From: Pelagicoccus sp. SDUM812005
GTDB lineage: Bacteria > Verrucomicrobiota > Verrucomicrobiia > Opitutales > Opitutaceae
Direction of reading: 5' to 3'
NCBI RefSeq assembly: GCF_031127875.1
Contig: NZ_JARXIA010000001.1
Location: 868,001-932,000, forward strand
DNA length: 64,000 nucleotides
The notes under the pieces were generated by a model. That model was not told the DNA's origin. It did no database searches and was given only the letters and a program-made list of their open reading frames with translations. Numbering within the stretch: position 1 is the stretch's first letter; every line of letters starts with the position of its first letter. Of this stretch, positions 18,631-28,162 are shown piece by piece. The position numbers and the translations under genes are program-made.

Positions 18631-20820
18631 ATGAAAATGCTGACTTATCACAACTATAAACGGAAGCGCTGTTTAAAAGCCTGCTGTATCACGTTCGCGA
18701 CTACGCTAGTGGGGATGGTTTCGACCAGCTGGGCTCAAGTCGACCAGCCGAGCTTGGAAGGCGAGGCGGTGGAGCTGGATGCCGTGGTGGTGACGGCTGC
18801 GGGCTTCGAGCAGAGCATCGCCCAAGCTCCGGCCAGCATATCGGTGCTGACCTCTGCAGACCTAGGCGCGACACGGATCAACAGCCTTGCGGATGTTTTG
18901 TCGACGGTTGAAGGAATCGACGTGGGCGCCTCTGCGGGCAAGACAGGGGGGCTTAACATCAGCATGCGTGGAATGCCCAGCGACTACACTTTGATACTGG
19001 TAGATGGACGTCGCCAGAACGCGGCAGGCAATATCACTCCCAATGGATTTGGCGAAACTTCGAGCAGCTTCCTGCCGCCCGCTTCGGCGATCGACAGGGT
19101 CGAGGTTATTCGAGGGCCGATGTCGACGCTTTACGGGTCGGACGCGATGGGGGGCGTCGTTAATATCATTACTCGCCGCGGCGAGAGCGCTTGGAGCGGG
19201 AGCGTGACGGCGGGTGGAACCTTGCAGGGCGACTCCGATTTCGGAAACACCGCCGAGACCAATTTTTATGCAACAGGCCCCTTGTTTGTGGACAAGCTGG
19301 GGCTGACCTTGCGCGGCAGCTTCTTCAATCGCCAGGCCTCCGACCTTAGCTACCTTGACGAGAACGGAGAGGAGCTTGAAGTCAGCAAGCGTGGTCCCAG
19401 CCCGGTCGGGGCCGACGTCTACTCGGCAGGGGCTCGCTTGAACCTGCTTGGCAGCCGTGATCATGACCTTTGGTTCGATGCCGACATCAATCGCCAGACC
19501 TACGATAACTCTGAAGCTCAGCTCGGTACCCTAGGCGTGCGAGGTTATGCGGAAGAGCTTAAGTTCAACCGTAGCCAATTGACCTTGGCCCACACTTGGA
19601 GGCTGGGCGACGTGCAGTTGGAGTCCAGCCTGATGCAGAACGAGACCGAGACCATTGGACGGGTTATTCCTTCGGGTACGCCAGGCAAGGAGCCCGGCAG
19701 CGCGCGCGACCTGACGAACGAGAACATCGTTTTCGACGTGAAGGCTTTGGTGAATACAAACGAATCGCATTCGTTGGTGATTGGCGCCCAGTGGTGGGAC
19801 GCGGAAATGGTAGACGGCGTGGCTCCCGCGCCTTACCAGCAAACCCAATGGGCTCTCTTCGTCGAAGACGAATGGAAGCTCGCTGAGTCCTTGCGTTTGA
19901 CTCTTGGCGCTCGTTTGGACGACCACAGCCAGTTTGGGCAGCACACGAGCCCGCGCGCTTACGCTGTTTGGAACGCGACTTCGAATTGGTCGTTCAAGGG
20001 TGGCGTTAGCAAGGGCTTCAAGGTGCCGCGCCTCGACCAGATCGCGGAGGGCATCATTGGCTTCACTGGACAGGGGACGATCCCGAATATCGGTTCGCCG
20101 GATCTCGAGCCCGAGACCAGCGTCACCACAGAACTGGTGGCGATGTACGACAACCTGGAGGGCTTTCGGGCTGGCGTGACGGTTTTCCACAACTCGTTTG
20201 ACGATAAGATCGCTCGCGGTCCCGGCTTGCTCAATGCAACTTGGGCCTCCGACCCGAATCGCCCCGGTTCCGTCGACTACGGATACTGGCCGCTCGTGGA
20301 CGAGTTTTCCCAGTCGATCAATGTTGACGAGGCGGAAACCTACGGCATGGAGGCTACGACCCGTATCGATTTCTCTTCCCGCTTGTCATTGAAAGCCAAC
20401 TACACGTATACGGAGAGCGAGCAGAAAAGCGGCGAGAGCGCAGGACAGCCTCTCTACGCCACGCCGAAGCATATGCTCAATAGCCGTCTGAAGTGGAACG
20501 CTGGAGAAGATTATTCGTTTTGGCTGAGCGGCGAATACCGCAGCGAGCGCTACCGTTCGCCAGATCGCAGTTCCACCTCCTTGGCCAAGGATACTTGGGG
20601 CAACTATCGGGCCTACAGCTTGTTTCACCTCGGGGGAGATTGGGAAATCAACGAGTCCCTCACTCTCAATGCCACCATCTATAACCTCTTCGACAAGAAC
20701 TTCGTAGATTACCGCCCTTATGTGAGCAACACGGGGACTGGCGCGATCAGCTATACCAATCTCTATGCAAACAGCCAGGAGCCTCGCAGGCTCTGGTTGA
20801 CCGCTACTTATAGCTTCTAG
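18631..20820 (+). CDS. TonB-dependent outer-membrane receptor (siderophore/metal type)
   Basis: A 729-residue receptor. After a signal peptide ending near TSWAQ comes a TonB-box-like segment (LDAVVVTAAGFEQ), the plug domain (about 55-165, with SMRGMPSDYTLILVDGRR and VEVIRGPMSTLYGSDAMGGV) and a 22-strand barrel ending in aromatic F. The plug resembles FepA/CirA-type siderophore or heme receptors more than SusC. I chose ATG 18631 over a GTG nine bases upstream. It converges with the ApbE/PepSY flavin-type operon; iron-reduction genes often accompany such receptors, so ferric-chelate uptake is the working guess. Confidence 0.9.
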   Translation: MKMLTYHNYKRKRCLKACCITFATTLVGMVSTSWAQVDQPSLEGEAVELDAVVVTAAGFEQSIAQAPASISVLTSADLGATRINSLADVLSTVEGIDVGASAGKTGGLNISMRGMPSDYTLILVDGRRQNAAGNITPNGFGETSSSFLPPASAIDRVEVIRGPMSTLYGSDAMGGVVNIITRRGESAWSGSVTAGGTLQGDSDFGNTAETNFYATGPLFVDKLGLTLRGSFFNRQASDLSYLDENGEELEVSKRGPSPVGADVYSAGARLNLLGSRDHDLWFDADINRQTYDNSEAQLGTLGVRGYAEELKFNRSQLTLAHTWRLGDVQLESSLMQNETETIGRVIPSGTPGKEPGSARDLTNENIVFDVKALVNTNESHSLVIGAQWWDAEMVDGVAPAPYQQTQWALFVEDEWKLAESLRLTLGARLDDHSQFGQHTSPRAYAVWNATSNWSFKGGVSKGFKVPRLDQIAEGIIGFTGQGTIPNIGSPDLEPETSVTTELVAMYDNLEGFRAGVTVFHNSFDDKIARGPGLLNATWASDPNRPGSVDYGYWPLVDEFSQSINVDEAETYGMEATTRIDFSSRLSLKANYTYTESEQKSGESAGQPLYATPKHMLNSRLKWNAGEDYSFWLSGEYRSERYRSPDRSSTSLAKDTWGNYRAYSLFHLGGDWEINESLTLNATIYNLFDKNFVDYRPYVSNTGTGAISYTNLYANSQEPRRLWLTATYSF

Positions 20821-20861
20821 CCTGCTGCAGAACGGGTGTAACGCCCTTTCCCCACACTAAG

Positions 20862-20892
20862 AAAGGCCAGCCTGAGAGGGTTGGCCTTTTTT
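20862..20892 (+). terminator. Terminator between the TonB receptor and apbE
   Basis: An 11-bp stem (AAAGGCCAGCC with GGTTGGCCTTT, one G-T pair, 6-nt loop) is followed by further T residues. It sits between two convergent genes and may also act on the minus strand. Confidence 0.85.
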
Positions 20893-20906
20893 GGGGTTTC
20901 GGTGGA

Positions 20907-21914
20907 TTAGCCGAGCAACTTTCGAGCGCGGCCGCTCAAGAGGAGGTCGTCTGCGGTTTGGAAGAGGGCGGCGAGATTGCGTTTGTCGGCGAAGGCGAGG
21001 CCTGCTTCGGCGCCGAGAAGAAAGAGGGCGGTGGCGTAGGCGTCGGCCTCCATGCAGCTGTCGTGAAAAATGGATACGCTTAGGAGTTTATCGTCTCCGT
21101 CTTGGCAGCGAGGGGAGACGATGTGAGCCACGGTTTGGCCGTGGCGCTGCTCGTAGCGAAGGTAGTTTCCAGAGGTGGCGACCGCCAGGCCGCAGAGCGC
21201 GACCTGCGCTTTGGACAGACTGGCTTTTGCGTTTGGGGGCGGCTCTATTTCGTAGAGCCAAGGGAGCCCATCCGGCTTGCAGCCAAGGCCTTTGGCTTCG
21301 CCCCCGATTTCGAAGAGGTAGTTTTCCAGGCCGAGCTCGCGCAGGCGTTGGCAGACGAGATCGACGGCGAATCCTTTGGCGATGGAGCAGAGGTCGACTC
21401 TGAGGTTACCCGGTTGGAAGAGGGAGTTCGTTTCGGCAGAGAGCGCTGCCTTTTGGTATCCAGCTTGGGCGAAGGCCTGTTGGACTTCGGGGGATGCGTA
21501 GCTGTATCCACTATGCGGTGACGGACCGAATCCGAGCAAGTCGACTGCGGTGGCAAAAGTCGGGTCGTAGGCGCCGTCGGTTTCCTGGGCGATGGAAAGG
21601 GCTCGTTCGAGGACGTGAAAGGCTTCCGGACGAAAAGCGCACCAGCTGCCTGAGGCGGCCTTTTGGTAGCGACGAAGGTCGGAATCCGTTTCCCATGGGC
21701 TCATTTGGGAAATGACTGTATCCAGATTTTGGGTGATTGACAGTTCGATGGCCTGAAGGTCGAGCTGCTCGGGCGACGAAAACTTGGCGGACCAGTGGGT
21801 CCCCATCGTTTCGCCCGCGAGGGAGCGCATCTGCCAGTCGGCGCGAAAGGCTCCGCTGCGGGCGGAGCTTATGTCTTCCGGTATGAATACGAGGGTTTCT
21901 GTAGCTTGGCTCAC
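20907..21914 (-). CDS. apbE: FAD:protein FMN transferase (ApbE family)
   Basis: The 335-residue enzyme covalently attaches FMN from FAD to Ser/Thr of target proteins. Family motifs are AGETMGTHWSAKF near the N-terminus, RVDLCSIAKGFAVDLV around residues 172-187, IGGEAKGLG, and the late SCMEADAYATALFLLG with the metal-binding Asp. No signal peptide or lipobox is evident in MSQATETLVFIPEDIS, which is odd because most ApbE proteins act outside the cytoplasm. It is last in a minus-strand run of PepSY, DUF2271 and DUF4198 genes. The DUF2271 protein has a motif resembling an ApbE target site. Confidence 0.92.
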   Translation of the reverse strand: MSQATETLVFIPEDISSARSGAFRADWQMRSLAGETMGTHWSAKFSSPEQLDLQAIELSITQNLDTVISQMSPWETDSDLRRYQKAASGSWCAFRPEAFHVLERALSIAQETDGAYDPTFATAVDLLGFGPSPHSGYSYASPEVQQAFAQAGYQKAALSAETNSLFQPGNLRVDLCSIAKGFAVDLVCQRLRELGLENYLFEIGGEAKGLGCKPDGLPWLYEIEPPPNAKASLSKAQVALCGLAVATSGNYLRYEQRHGQTVAHIVSPRCQDGDDKLLSVSIFHDSCMEADAYATALFLLGAEAGLAFADKRNLAALFQTADDLLLSGRARKLLG

Positions 21915-21957
21915 GGTGGAGTCGAGGTGCGCGCTTGGCGATTGGGAGAATGCGAAA

Positions 21958-21984
21958 TCGCTCTCCTGGCGGGCAGGAGAGCGA
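21958..21984. other. Strong hairpin between the DUF4198 gene and apbE
   Basis: A perfect 11-bp inverted repeat (TCGCTCTCCTG and CAGGAGAGCGA, 5-nt loop) lies in the 106-nt gap between the two minus-strand genes. On the minus strand it is followed by only three T residues, so it is a weak terminator at best. It may lower apbE expression relative to upstream genes or act as a 3' stabiliser. Confidence 0.6.
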
Positions 21985-22020
21985 TCGAAGAATTTTGTGA
22001 GAGAGCGGAGACGGCGAGCC

Positions 22021-22827
22021 TTATTCAGGCAGCACCTCTACGGTGAGCGTGTAGCTGGCGCTGCGGGCGAGGGGAAAGCCACGGAAGTCGCCGCCATCGA
22101 TGCGAGCGCTGGCGTTGATCCAGTAGCGGCCTGCCTGCTTCCAGGGAATTTCGATGAGGCCGTTCTCGTCGCTGACGAAGGTCTGGTCTCCCGCTTCGTT
22201 GCGGAAACGGTCGTTTCCTTGCACGACTGTCACTTCGACACCCGCGGTCGCGTTGCCGTTGAGCAAGACGCGGAAGGAGGCCGACTCGCCGGTATAGAGA
22301 TCGTTCGGATGGGTGAGGAATTCGAATTCGAGGCCTTCGCCCGATACGGCGATCTCGCTTGGAGCTCCGCTGGTAACGATGGTTTCGACGCGGCTGGCGT
22401 TTTCGCGAAGTTGAAGCTTTTCCAGGGAGGCAAGATCCATGGCGGCAAAGTCTGCGGCGCTGCCGCGCTGGCGCTTGCGCTCGCCGTTTTCTTCCCAGGA
22501 GGCGAACATGCCGGAGCGGCCGCTGAAAATGCGGTAGCTACCGGGCTCTTCGAGCTGGAGTTCGAAGGTGCTGCGGATTTTGCCCTCTGCGGCGCTTTGC
22601 TTTTGCAGGGCTTTGCCGGTCGGGCTTAGCACGGTGATGTTGTCCAAGCCGATGGCGTGGTGGTTGGGGAAATAGAGGTTGTTGGAGATGGCAGCTTCGA
22701 CGGAGATCCATTGGTCTTCTCCGGAGAGAACGGAGGTCGAAGGCAGGATCCACTGGCGGTGCGCGAGGGCGCTGGAAGCCAGGGCGGCTATCGTTGTGAC
22801 GAGGGCAATTTGCTTGAGTTGTTTCAT
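22021..22827 (-). CDS. DUF4198 domain secreted protein
   Basis: The 268-residue protein has an N-terminal signal peptide (about 1-22, cut after SSALA) and the DUF4198 pattern starting HRQWILPST, then ISNNLYFPNHHAIGLDNITV. The C-terminal half (about 165-268) looks like a beta-sandwich, with VEVTVVQGNDRFRNE, DENGLIEIPWKQAGRYWI and SYTLTVEVLPE. DUF4198 proteins are periplasmic and often sit beside TonB receptors and metal-uptake genes; some resemble nickel/cobalt-associated binding proteins. The histidines at the mature N-terminus could bind metal. It follows the DUF2271 gene by 67 nt. Confidence 0.88.
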   Translation of the reverse strand: MKQLKQIALVTTIAALASSALAHRQWILPSTSVLSGEDQWISVEAAISNNLYFPNHHAIGLDNITVLSPTGKALQKQSAAEGKIRSTFELQLEEPGSYRIFSGRSGMFASWEENGERKRQRGSAADFAAMDLASLEKLQLRENASRVETIVTSGAPSEIAVSGEGLEFEFLTHPNDLYTGESASFRVLLNGNATAGVEVTVVQGNDRFRNEAGDQTFVSDENGLIEIPWKQAGRYWINASARIDGGDFRGFPLARSASYTLTVEVLPE

Positions 22828-22894
22828 AATGACGAATTAAGCGGTGTTGGTATCAGGAAATGGCGTTGGCTGGATGGAGGCCGCTTGGGGCGGG

Positions 22895-23425
22895 CTAACG
22901 AGAAATTTCTAGGGTGACTTTGCCGAGCTCTCGCTCCCCGGTGGCTTCTCCTTGGCCGGCTGGGGTTTCGCTCCATTGAAAAGGGATGCGCAGGAGCTCT
23001 CGGCCGCCGACTTCTCGAGAGGCTTCGACGACGAAGTAGTAGGTTCCGGGGGCTTGCTCCACCATAGCGCTCTGGCCGAGGTCGAAGCTCAGCTCGTGGG
23101 AGCCGACCGGTTTGGTGGGGCCCGTGACGCCGTCGATGGGTAGCTCCGTGGCGCGGCCGCCTTTGCGCCACCATTGGCGGAGGTCCTTGAGCCAGGTTTC
23201 GCCTTCGCGATCCTTCATCTCGATGTCGTACCATACGGCGAGGTGGGTAATCAGCTGGCGCTCTTCGGACTCGATCCAAGCGGCGACGTAGGGGCGATGG
23301 TATTCGGCTACGTCGAGGCGAGGGATCTCGATGGAGGCGCTCAATTCTCCAGCCTGCAACCCGGCGAGGCCGGTGAGGCTTGGCAAGGTCAAGGTGGCGA
23401 GGGTCTTCAGTTTTCGGTCGTTCAT
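22895..23425 (-). CDS. DUF2271 domain secreted protein, candidate FMN-carrying protein
   Basis: The 176-residue protein has a signal peptide (MNDRKLKTLATLTLPSLTG, cut near LQAGE) and a DUF2271 core: RPYVAAWIESEERQLITHLA, W/D-rich YDIEMKDREGETWLKDLRQW, and APGTYYFVVEASREVGG. The segment DGVTGPTKPVG (D98 to T104 onward) resembles the ApbE flavinylation consensus D-x-x-S/T-G-A-T, with Pro in place of Ala, so T104 could carry FMN. An alternative ATG lies four codons upstream at 23437. It stands between the PepSY and DUF4198 genes. Confidence 0.85.
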   Translation of the reverse strand: MNDRKLKTLATLTLPSLTGLAGLQAGELSASIEIPRLDVAEYHRPYVAAWIESEERQLITHLAVWYDIEMKDREGETWLKDLRQWWRKGGRATELPIDGVTGPTKPVGSHELSFDLGQSAMVEQAPGTYYFVVEASREVGGRELLRIPFQWSETPAGQGEATGERELGKVTLEISR

Positions 23426-23453
23426 GAATGTGTTCAAGGCAGTGGCTCTTCCG

Positions 23454-24134
23454 TCAATGGACGAAGATGGCGATGACGAGGAAGGGAATGAGGAAGCCGG
23501 CGGCTACGATGGGCCAAGTGCTCGGGCGACGTCTGGCGTGCACCCACAGCAAGGCGAGGCCGGTGAGGCAGAAGACCACGCAAGCGACGGAGAAGATGTC
23601 CATGTACAGGACCCAAGCGGCTCCGGTGTTACGGCCTTTGTGAAGGTCGTTGAGGTAGGCGATGAAGCCTCGGGTGGTCTTTTCGTAGATGATCTCGCCG
23701 GTTTCGCGGTCGATGCTCATCCATGCGTCACCGCCCGGTCGGGGCAGGTCGACATAGATGTCGACGTCCGACCATTCGTAGGCTTTTCCGCCCACGGCGA
23801 TGTCGAGCTCTTGGTCGATCCAAAGCCGCAATTCGCGTGGCAGGGGCTGTTTCTGCTCGGTTTCTTCGCCGTCCTGGAAGCGAATTTGATCGAGCAAGTC
23901 AGGAGGGAGGTCGACCGTTAATTCGGATACGGTCGGGGTCGCCTTGATCTGGCCCGCGTGGTTGAGGGTGATACCAGTGACTGCGAAGAGGATCATGGCC
24001 ACGAGGCAGATGGCGCTGCTCACCCAGTGCCAAATATAGAATTGTTTGGTCCAGTAGGCTTTGGCGGATTTGGGTCTCGATTTGGATTTTGGGTGAGTTT
24101 GAGTGGCGGACTCAGGACTGGTGGCGGTAGGCAT
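23454..24134 (-). CDS. PepSY-associated transmembrane protein
   Basis: The 226-residue membrane protein has a basic N-terminus, a first helix (about 30-57, WHWVSSAICLVAMILFAVTG) with H37 and a following TLNHAG, an extracytoplasmic PepSY-like segment (about 65-165, WMSIDRETGEIIYEKTTRG, then NDLHKGRNTGAAWVLYMD), and two C-terminal helices (170-196 and 205-226). Conserved histidines in helices and in LHKG suggest heme or electron transfer, as in ferric-reductase-like PepSY_TM proteins. It is the first gene of the minus-strand PepSY-DUF2271-DUF4198-apbE run. Confidence 0.88.
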   Translation of the reverse strand: MPTATSPESATQTHPKSKSRPKSAKAYWTKQFYIWHWVSSAICLVAMILFAVTGITLNHAGQIKATPTVSELTVDLPPDLLDQIRFQDGEETEQKQPLPRELRLWIDQELDIAVGGKAYEWSDVDIYVDLPRPGGDAWMSIDRETGEIIYEKTTRGFIAYLNDLHKGRNTGAAWVLYMDIFSVACVVFCLTGLALLWVHARRRPSTWPIVAAGFLIPFLVIAIFVH

Positions 24135-24433
24135 TGGATCGGGAAAGGTCGCTCGGGCGTCGGTTGGACGATCGGGCTATCGGAGGGCACCCGCAGGGAA
24201 CGGGACCTTCTTTACCGGCAATCGCTGGGCGAAAGCGGAGCAAGGTCGCTTGCTGGTAAGATCGGATTTTGGCATGGTCGGTTGTAGGAAGTTGGATGGT
24301 TCGCTTTAGCGTTTAGGCGACGGAAGGTTTACTAGAATTCGGCTTAGGGGACTACCCCGTAGCGGATTTTCAGCGCCCGTAGCGGGATTTTTTGCGCGTG
24401 TTGTTCGCCGAGCGACGAAGGAGAGTGTGCATG
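24135..24433. other. Upstream region of the PepSY operon
   Basis: About 300 nt with no convincing gene. I looked for a cobalamin or other riboswitch on the minus strand and found none of the conserved boxes. A 32-codon minus-strand frame starting near 24276 has no support. The promoter of the PepSY operon should lie here, but I cannot place it. Confidence 0.5.
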
Positions 24434-24463
24434 AAAAAACGCTAGCCGAGGTGGCTAGCGTTT
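24434..24463 (-). terminator. Terminator of the IMP cyclohydrolase-like gene
   Basis: A perfect 11-bp stem (AAACGCTAGCC and GGCTAGCGTTT, 5-nt loop). On the minus strand it runs into a U tract (the A run at 24434-24439), 46 nt past the stop codon. Confidence 0.85.
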
Positions 24464-24489
24464 AGGGGAGAATTGGTGGTCTTTGGAGA

Positions 24490-24512
24490 CGCGGGCTGAA
24501 GCACCGCGCTAC
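24490..24512. repeat. Intergenic repeat, family B copy 2
   Basis: CGCGG, a GCTGAAGCA-containing loop, and CCGCG form a small hairpin that overlaps the stop codon of the minus-strand gene ending at 24509. It matches the pattern at 11360-11388. Confidence 0.4.
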
Positions 24513-25240
24513 TTGGTGTATTTGTTGCGCAGGACGACGCGGGAGGAGGAGCCGTCGAGGGCGATTTCCTTAACTGCGAGCGAGATGCGGTTGTCTTCGT
24601 CGAGGGCGCTCCAGTAGAGCTCGAGCGTTTCTTCGGGAGTGGCCGCGATGGGGAGGAGCAGCGGGTCGACGTTGAAGGTCGGGAGCGGGTTGCCGTCGCC
24701 CATGTAGGTGGTGAGTCCGTAGCCGATGCCGTTGGCTGGCTCTTGCGGGTAGTAGTAGTGGCGATCCGAATACTTGGGGTCGATCTTGTTGGCCTTGAGG
24801 ATGGAGAGGCCGATCTCGGGGGAATCGCCGGTGAGGTCGAGTTGGCCGGTGATGCGAGGCGTGTAGTTAGGGGCGTCGGGTTCGCGGTCGCGAGTGGAGA
24901 GGGCTTCCTTGGCGGTCTTGCCGGCGGCGAGGCCGTCGCAGAGGGTGCGGGTTTGGTCGCCGTTGGAAACGAGGAACTGGCCGGGCAGTTCGAGCATGGC
25001 TTCGTAGATGATGAGGCTGGGATCCTCGACCTTGGAGGGATCGAAGGGCTCGGTGCTGAGCGTGGCGCCTTCGAGCGAGAACTGGCGGTTGCGGCTGTTG
25101 GGGCTGCGGCCCATGATCCAGTAGACTTGCTGCCAGGCATCGCCCGAGGCGGACTTGCCGATGACGAGGCCGCGACCGGGGTAGGGATTTCCGGCGACGT
25201 GGGACTGGAGGGTGGCGGATGCGATTTCTGAAGCGCTCAT
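24509..25240 (-). CDS. IMP cyclohydrolase-like protein (PurO family)
   Basis: The 243-residue protein matches the archaeal PurO-type IMP cyclohydrolase fold, not bacterial PurH. It starts with NPYPGRGLVIG and YWIMGRSPNSRNRQF. The middle has FLVSNGDQTRTLCDGLAAGK and PNYTPRITGQLDL, which align with the VSNG and TPRI blocks of PurO. The family closes FAICAR to IMP; in bacteria the true substrate may differ. I chose ATG 25240, although an in-frame ATG at 25261 also exists. It lies alone on the minus strand with its own terminator, downstream of the sulfatase by 44 nt. Confidence 0.8.
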   Translation of the reverse strand: MSASEIASATLQSHVAGNPYPGRGLVIGKSASGDAWQQVYWIMGRSPNSRNRQFSLEGATLSTEPFDPSKVEDPSLIIYEAMLELPGQFLVSNGDQTRTLCDGLAAGKTAKEALSTRDREPDAPNYTPRITGQLDLTGDSPEIGLSILKANKIDPKYSDRHYYYPQEPANGIGYGLTTYMGDGNPLPTFNVDPLLLPIAATPEETLELYWSALDEDNRISLAVKEIALDGSSSRVVLRNKYTK

Positions 25241-25284
25241 AGGGCGGCAGAGGTTTGGCATTTGCCGAGGCGGGGCAATCTAAA

Positions 25285-26712
<1,428 letters not shown>

Positions 26713-26904
26713 TGTTTTATATCGTTGGGGGGGTAGTTTGGGGCTGCGAAGCTGGGTGGCTAGGGGTGAGCGGCGCTAATGGTATGAGGATTGCGTGGGG
26801 GGCTTCGAGTGTTGGCTGAGGAAGGCATCTGTAAAGGATGTATCAGATTCTTTGGGGCGGAATTTTTTCGCTCAGCTTGGCGCTGGCGATGCTACGTTAA
26901 GGGC

Positions 26905-27339
26905 ATGTTGAAAATCGCCATTGTTTCATGCCTGATATCGTTCACCACGCTCGCGCATGCGGGCGATGCCTTCAAACTTTTGCAAAGCGACAAGCACGCT
27001 GCAGCGATCATCGCCTACTTGGAGTCGGTCGACATCGCTGGCGTCGAGGCGAGTCCTTTCGTGGAGTACCAGCGTTCCGAAGAGCTGGTCGCGGCCCTAG
27101 CTCGCTACGCGGCCTTGATGGAAGAAACAATCTACCAAGGCCGGGAGGAGCTGTATCAAGCGGGCAAGGGTTCAGCGGTGGGCTTTGCCGCTTTGCTCGA
27201 CGCTAAGATCCGCCACCAGATGGCAATGGGAGCCGTCCAGACTCTGAAACCTGAGCACTTTCTGGCGGAGGTTTCTGGGAGCGAGGCGAGCGCGCCCGTG
27301 AAGCCGCTCCTCGCTGGAGTGGCCGCGGCGACAGAGTGA
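26905..27339 (+). CDS. Small secreted protein of unknown function
   Basis: The 144-residue protein has a clear signal peptide (MLKIAIVSCLISFTTLAHA) and a mostly helical mature part with no family I recognise. Features seen: KLLQSDKHAAAIIAYLESVD, repeated Ala/Glu-rich helices, no cysteines after the signal, and a C-terminus ending in AGVAAATE. I chose ATG 26905 over an upstream in-frame start at 26791, because only this start gives the signal peptide. It is divergent from the sulfatase across 192 nt; whether they share a function is unknown. Confidence 0.65.
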   Translation: MLKIAIVSCLISFTTLAHAGDAFKLLQSDKHAAAIIAYLESVDIAGVEASPFVEYQRSEELVAALARYAALMEETIYQGREELYQAGKGSAVGFAALLDAKIRHQMAMGAVQTLKPEHFLAEVSGSEASAPVKPLLAGVAAATE

Positions 27340-27353
27340 TCGATTAATCGATC
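27338..27353. repeat. Perfect 16-bp palindrome over a stop codon
   Basis: GATCGATTAATCGATC is perfectly symmetrical and overlaps the TGA (27337-27339) of the small secreted protein gene. No T tract follows, so it is not a standard terminator. It could be a binding site or simply chance. Confidence 0.5.
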
Positions 27354-27406
27354 TTTCCTCACAGGAAGCTGGGCGATCCAGGGGCGCACCTCGAAAGCGG
27401 CGTCGA

Positions 27407-28075
27407 CTACGTGGCAGCGTTTTTGAGGAGCTGCTCGATATGTGGCGGCGTGCTGGTATCAGGTGGCATCTGGCCATCGGGAATGGGCGCCGAGTAGCCG
27501 CTTTGAGTAGGGACGACGCCGGCCCAGTAAGGCCCGTTGAGGTCGGAGGCGACGTCGTTGGGCGGACCGCTGCGGACTTTAAGCGTGGCCTCCTCGATGC
27601 GCAGGGCAGCGATGGCGGTGGCCTTTGACTCGGCTTCGTTGGGCTGGCGGCAATTTTCCCAGCGCCCGGGGATGAGCTTTTCCACGGTGAGGCGAAAGGC
27701 TTCCCAGCGTTCCGCTTCGTCGCTGAGCAGGTGTCCGCTGCCGAAGGCGACGACGGAGCGGTAGTTCATGGAGTGGTGCATGGCGGAGCGGGCGGCCACG
27801 ATGCCGTCGAGGAAGGTGAAGGTGCAGCAGATCGGGTTTCCCGAAGCGATGGCTTGCAGGAGTCGGCTTTGGGTGGAGCCATGGAAATAGAGGGTATCGC
27901 CGCTGCGGGCGTGGATGGTTGGGATCACGAAGGGTTGGCCGTTTGGCAGGCTGAAGCCCACGTGGCAGATGGGAGCGGCATCGATAACGGCGTAGACCGG
28001 CTGGCGCTCGAAGGTGACCCGCTTGGGGGCGCGGTTAGGCGTGGAGCGTTCGGTTTTTGCGAAGGGACAGGTCAT
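27407..28075 (-). CDS. Pyridoxamine 5'-phosphate oxidase-like FMN-binding protein
   Basis: The 222-residue protein has the split-barrel flavin-binding fold of the PNPOx-like family. Seen: VYAVIDAAPICHVGFSLP, then FVIPTIHARSGDTLYFHGS, and HHSMNYRSVVAFGSGHLL. This pattern is typical of the NimA/flavin-nucleotide-binding subgroup, not of true PdxH. The start at 28075 is the first ATG giving the usual short N-terminus. It is divergent from a MocR-type regulator across 87 nt. That pairing is common, and it suggests the regulator controls this gene and that both answer to a B6 vitamer. Confidence 0.85.
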   Translation of the reverse strand: MTCPFAKTERSTPNRAPKRVTFERQPVYAVIDAAPICHVGFSLPNGQPFVIPTIHARSGDTLYFHGSTQSRLLQAIASGNPICCTFTFLDGIVAARSAMHHSMNYRSVVAFGSGHLLSDEAERWEAFRLTVEKLIPGRWENCRQPNEAESKATAIAALRIEEATLKVRSGPPNDVASDLNGPYWAGVVPTQSGYSAPIPDGQMPPDTSTPPHIEQLLKNAAT

Positions 28076-28162
28076 GGGAGATCGGGATGGGTTTGTCGGT
28101 TCGAATTTTGATTTCGGGCTGGATGATAGCGTAGTAGTGGCGTTAGGAATAGATCCACTTTT

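Noticed and set aside
24135-24433. Cobalamin riboswitch upstream of the PepSY operon
   Set aside because: The conserved B12-box and core segments are absent on the minus strand.
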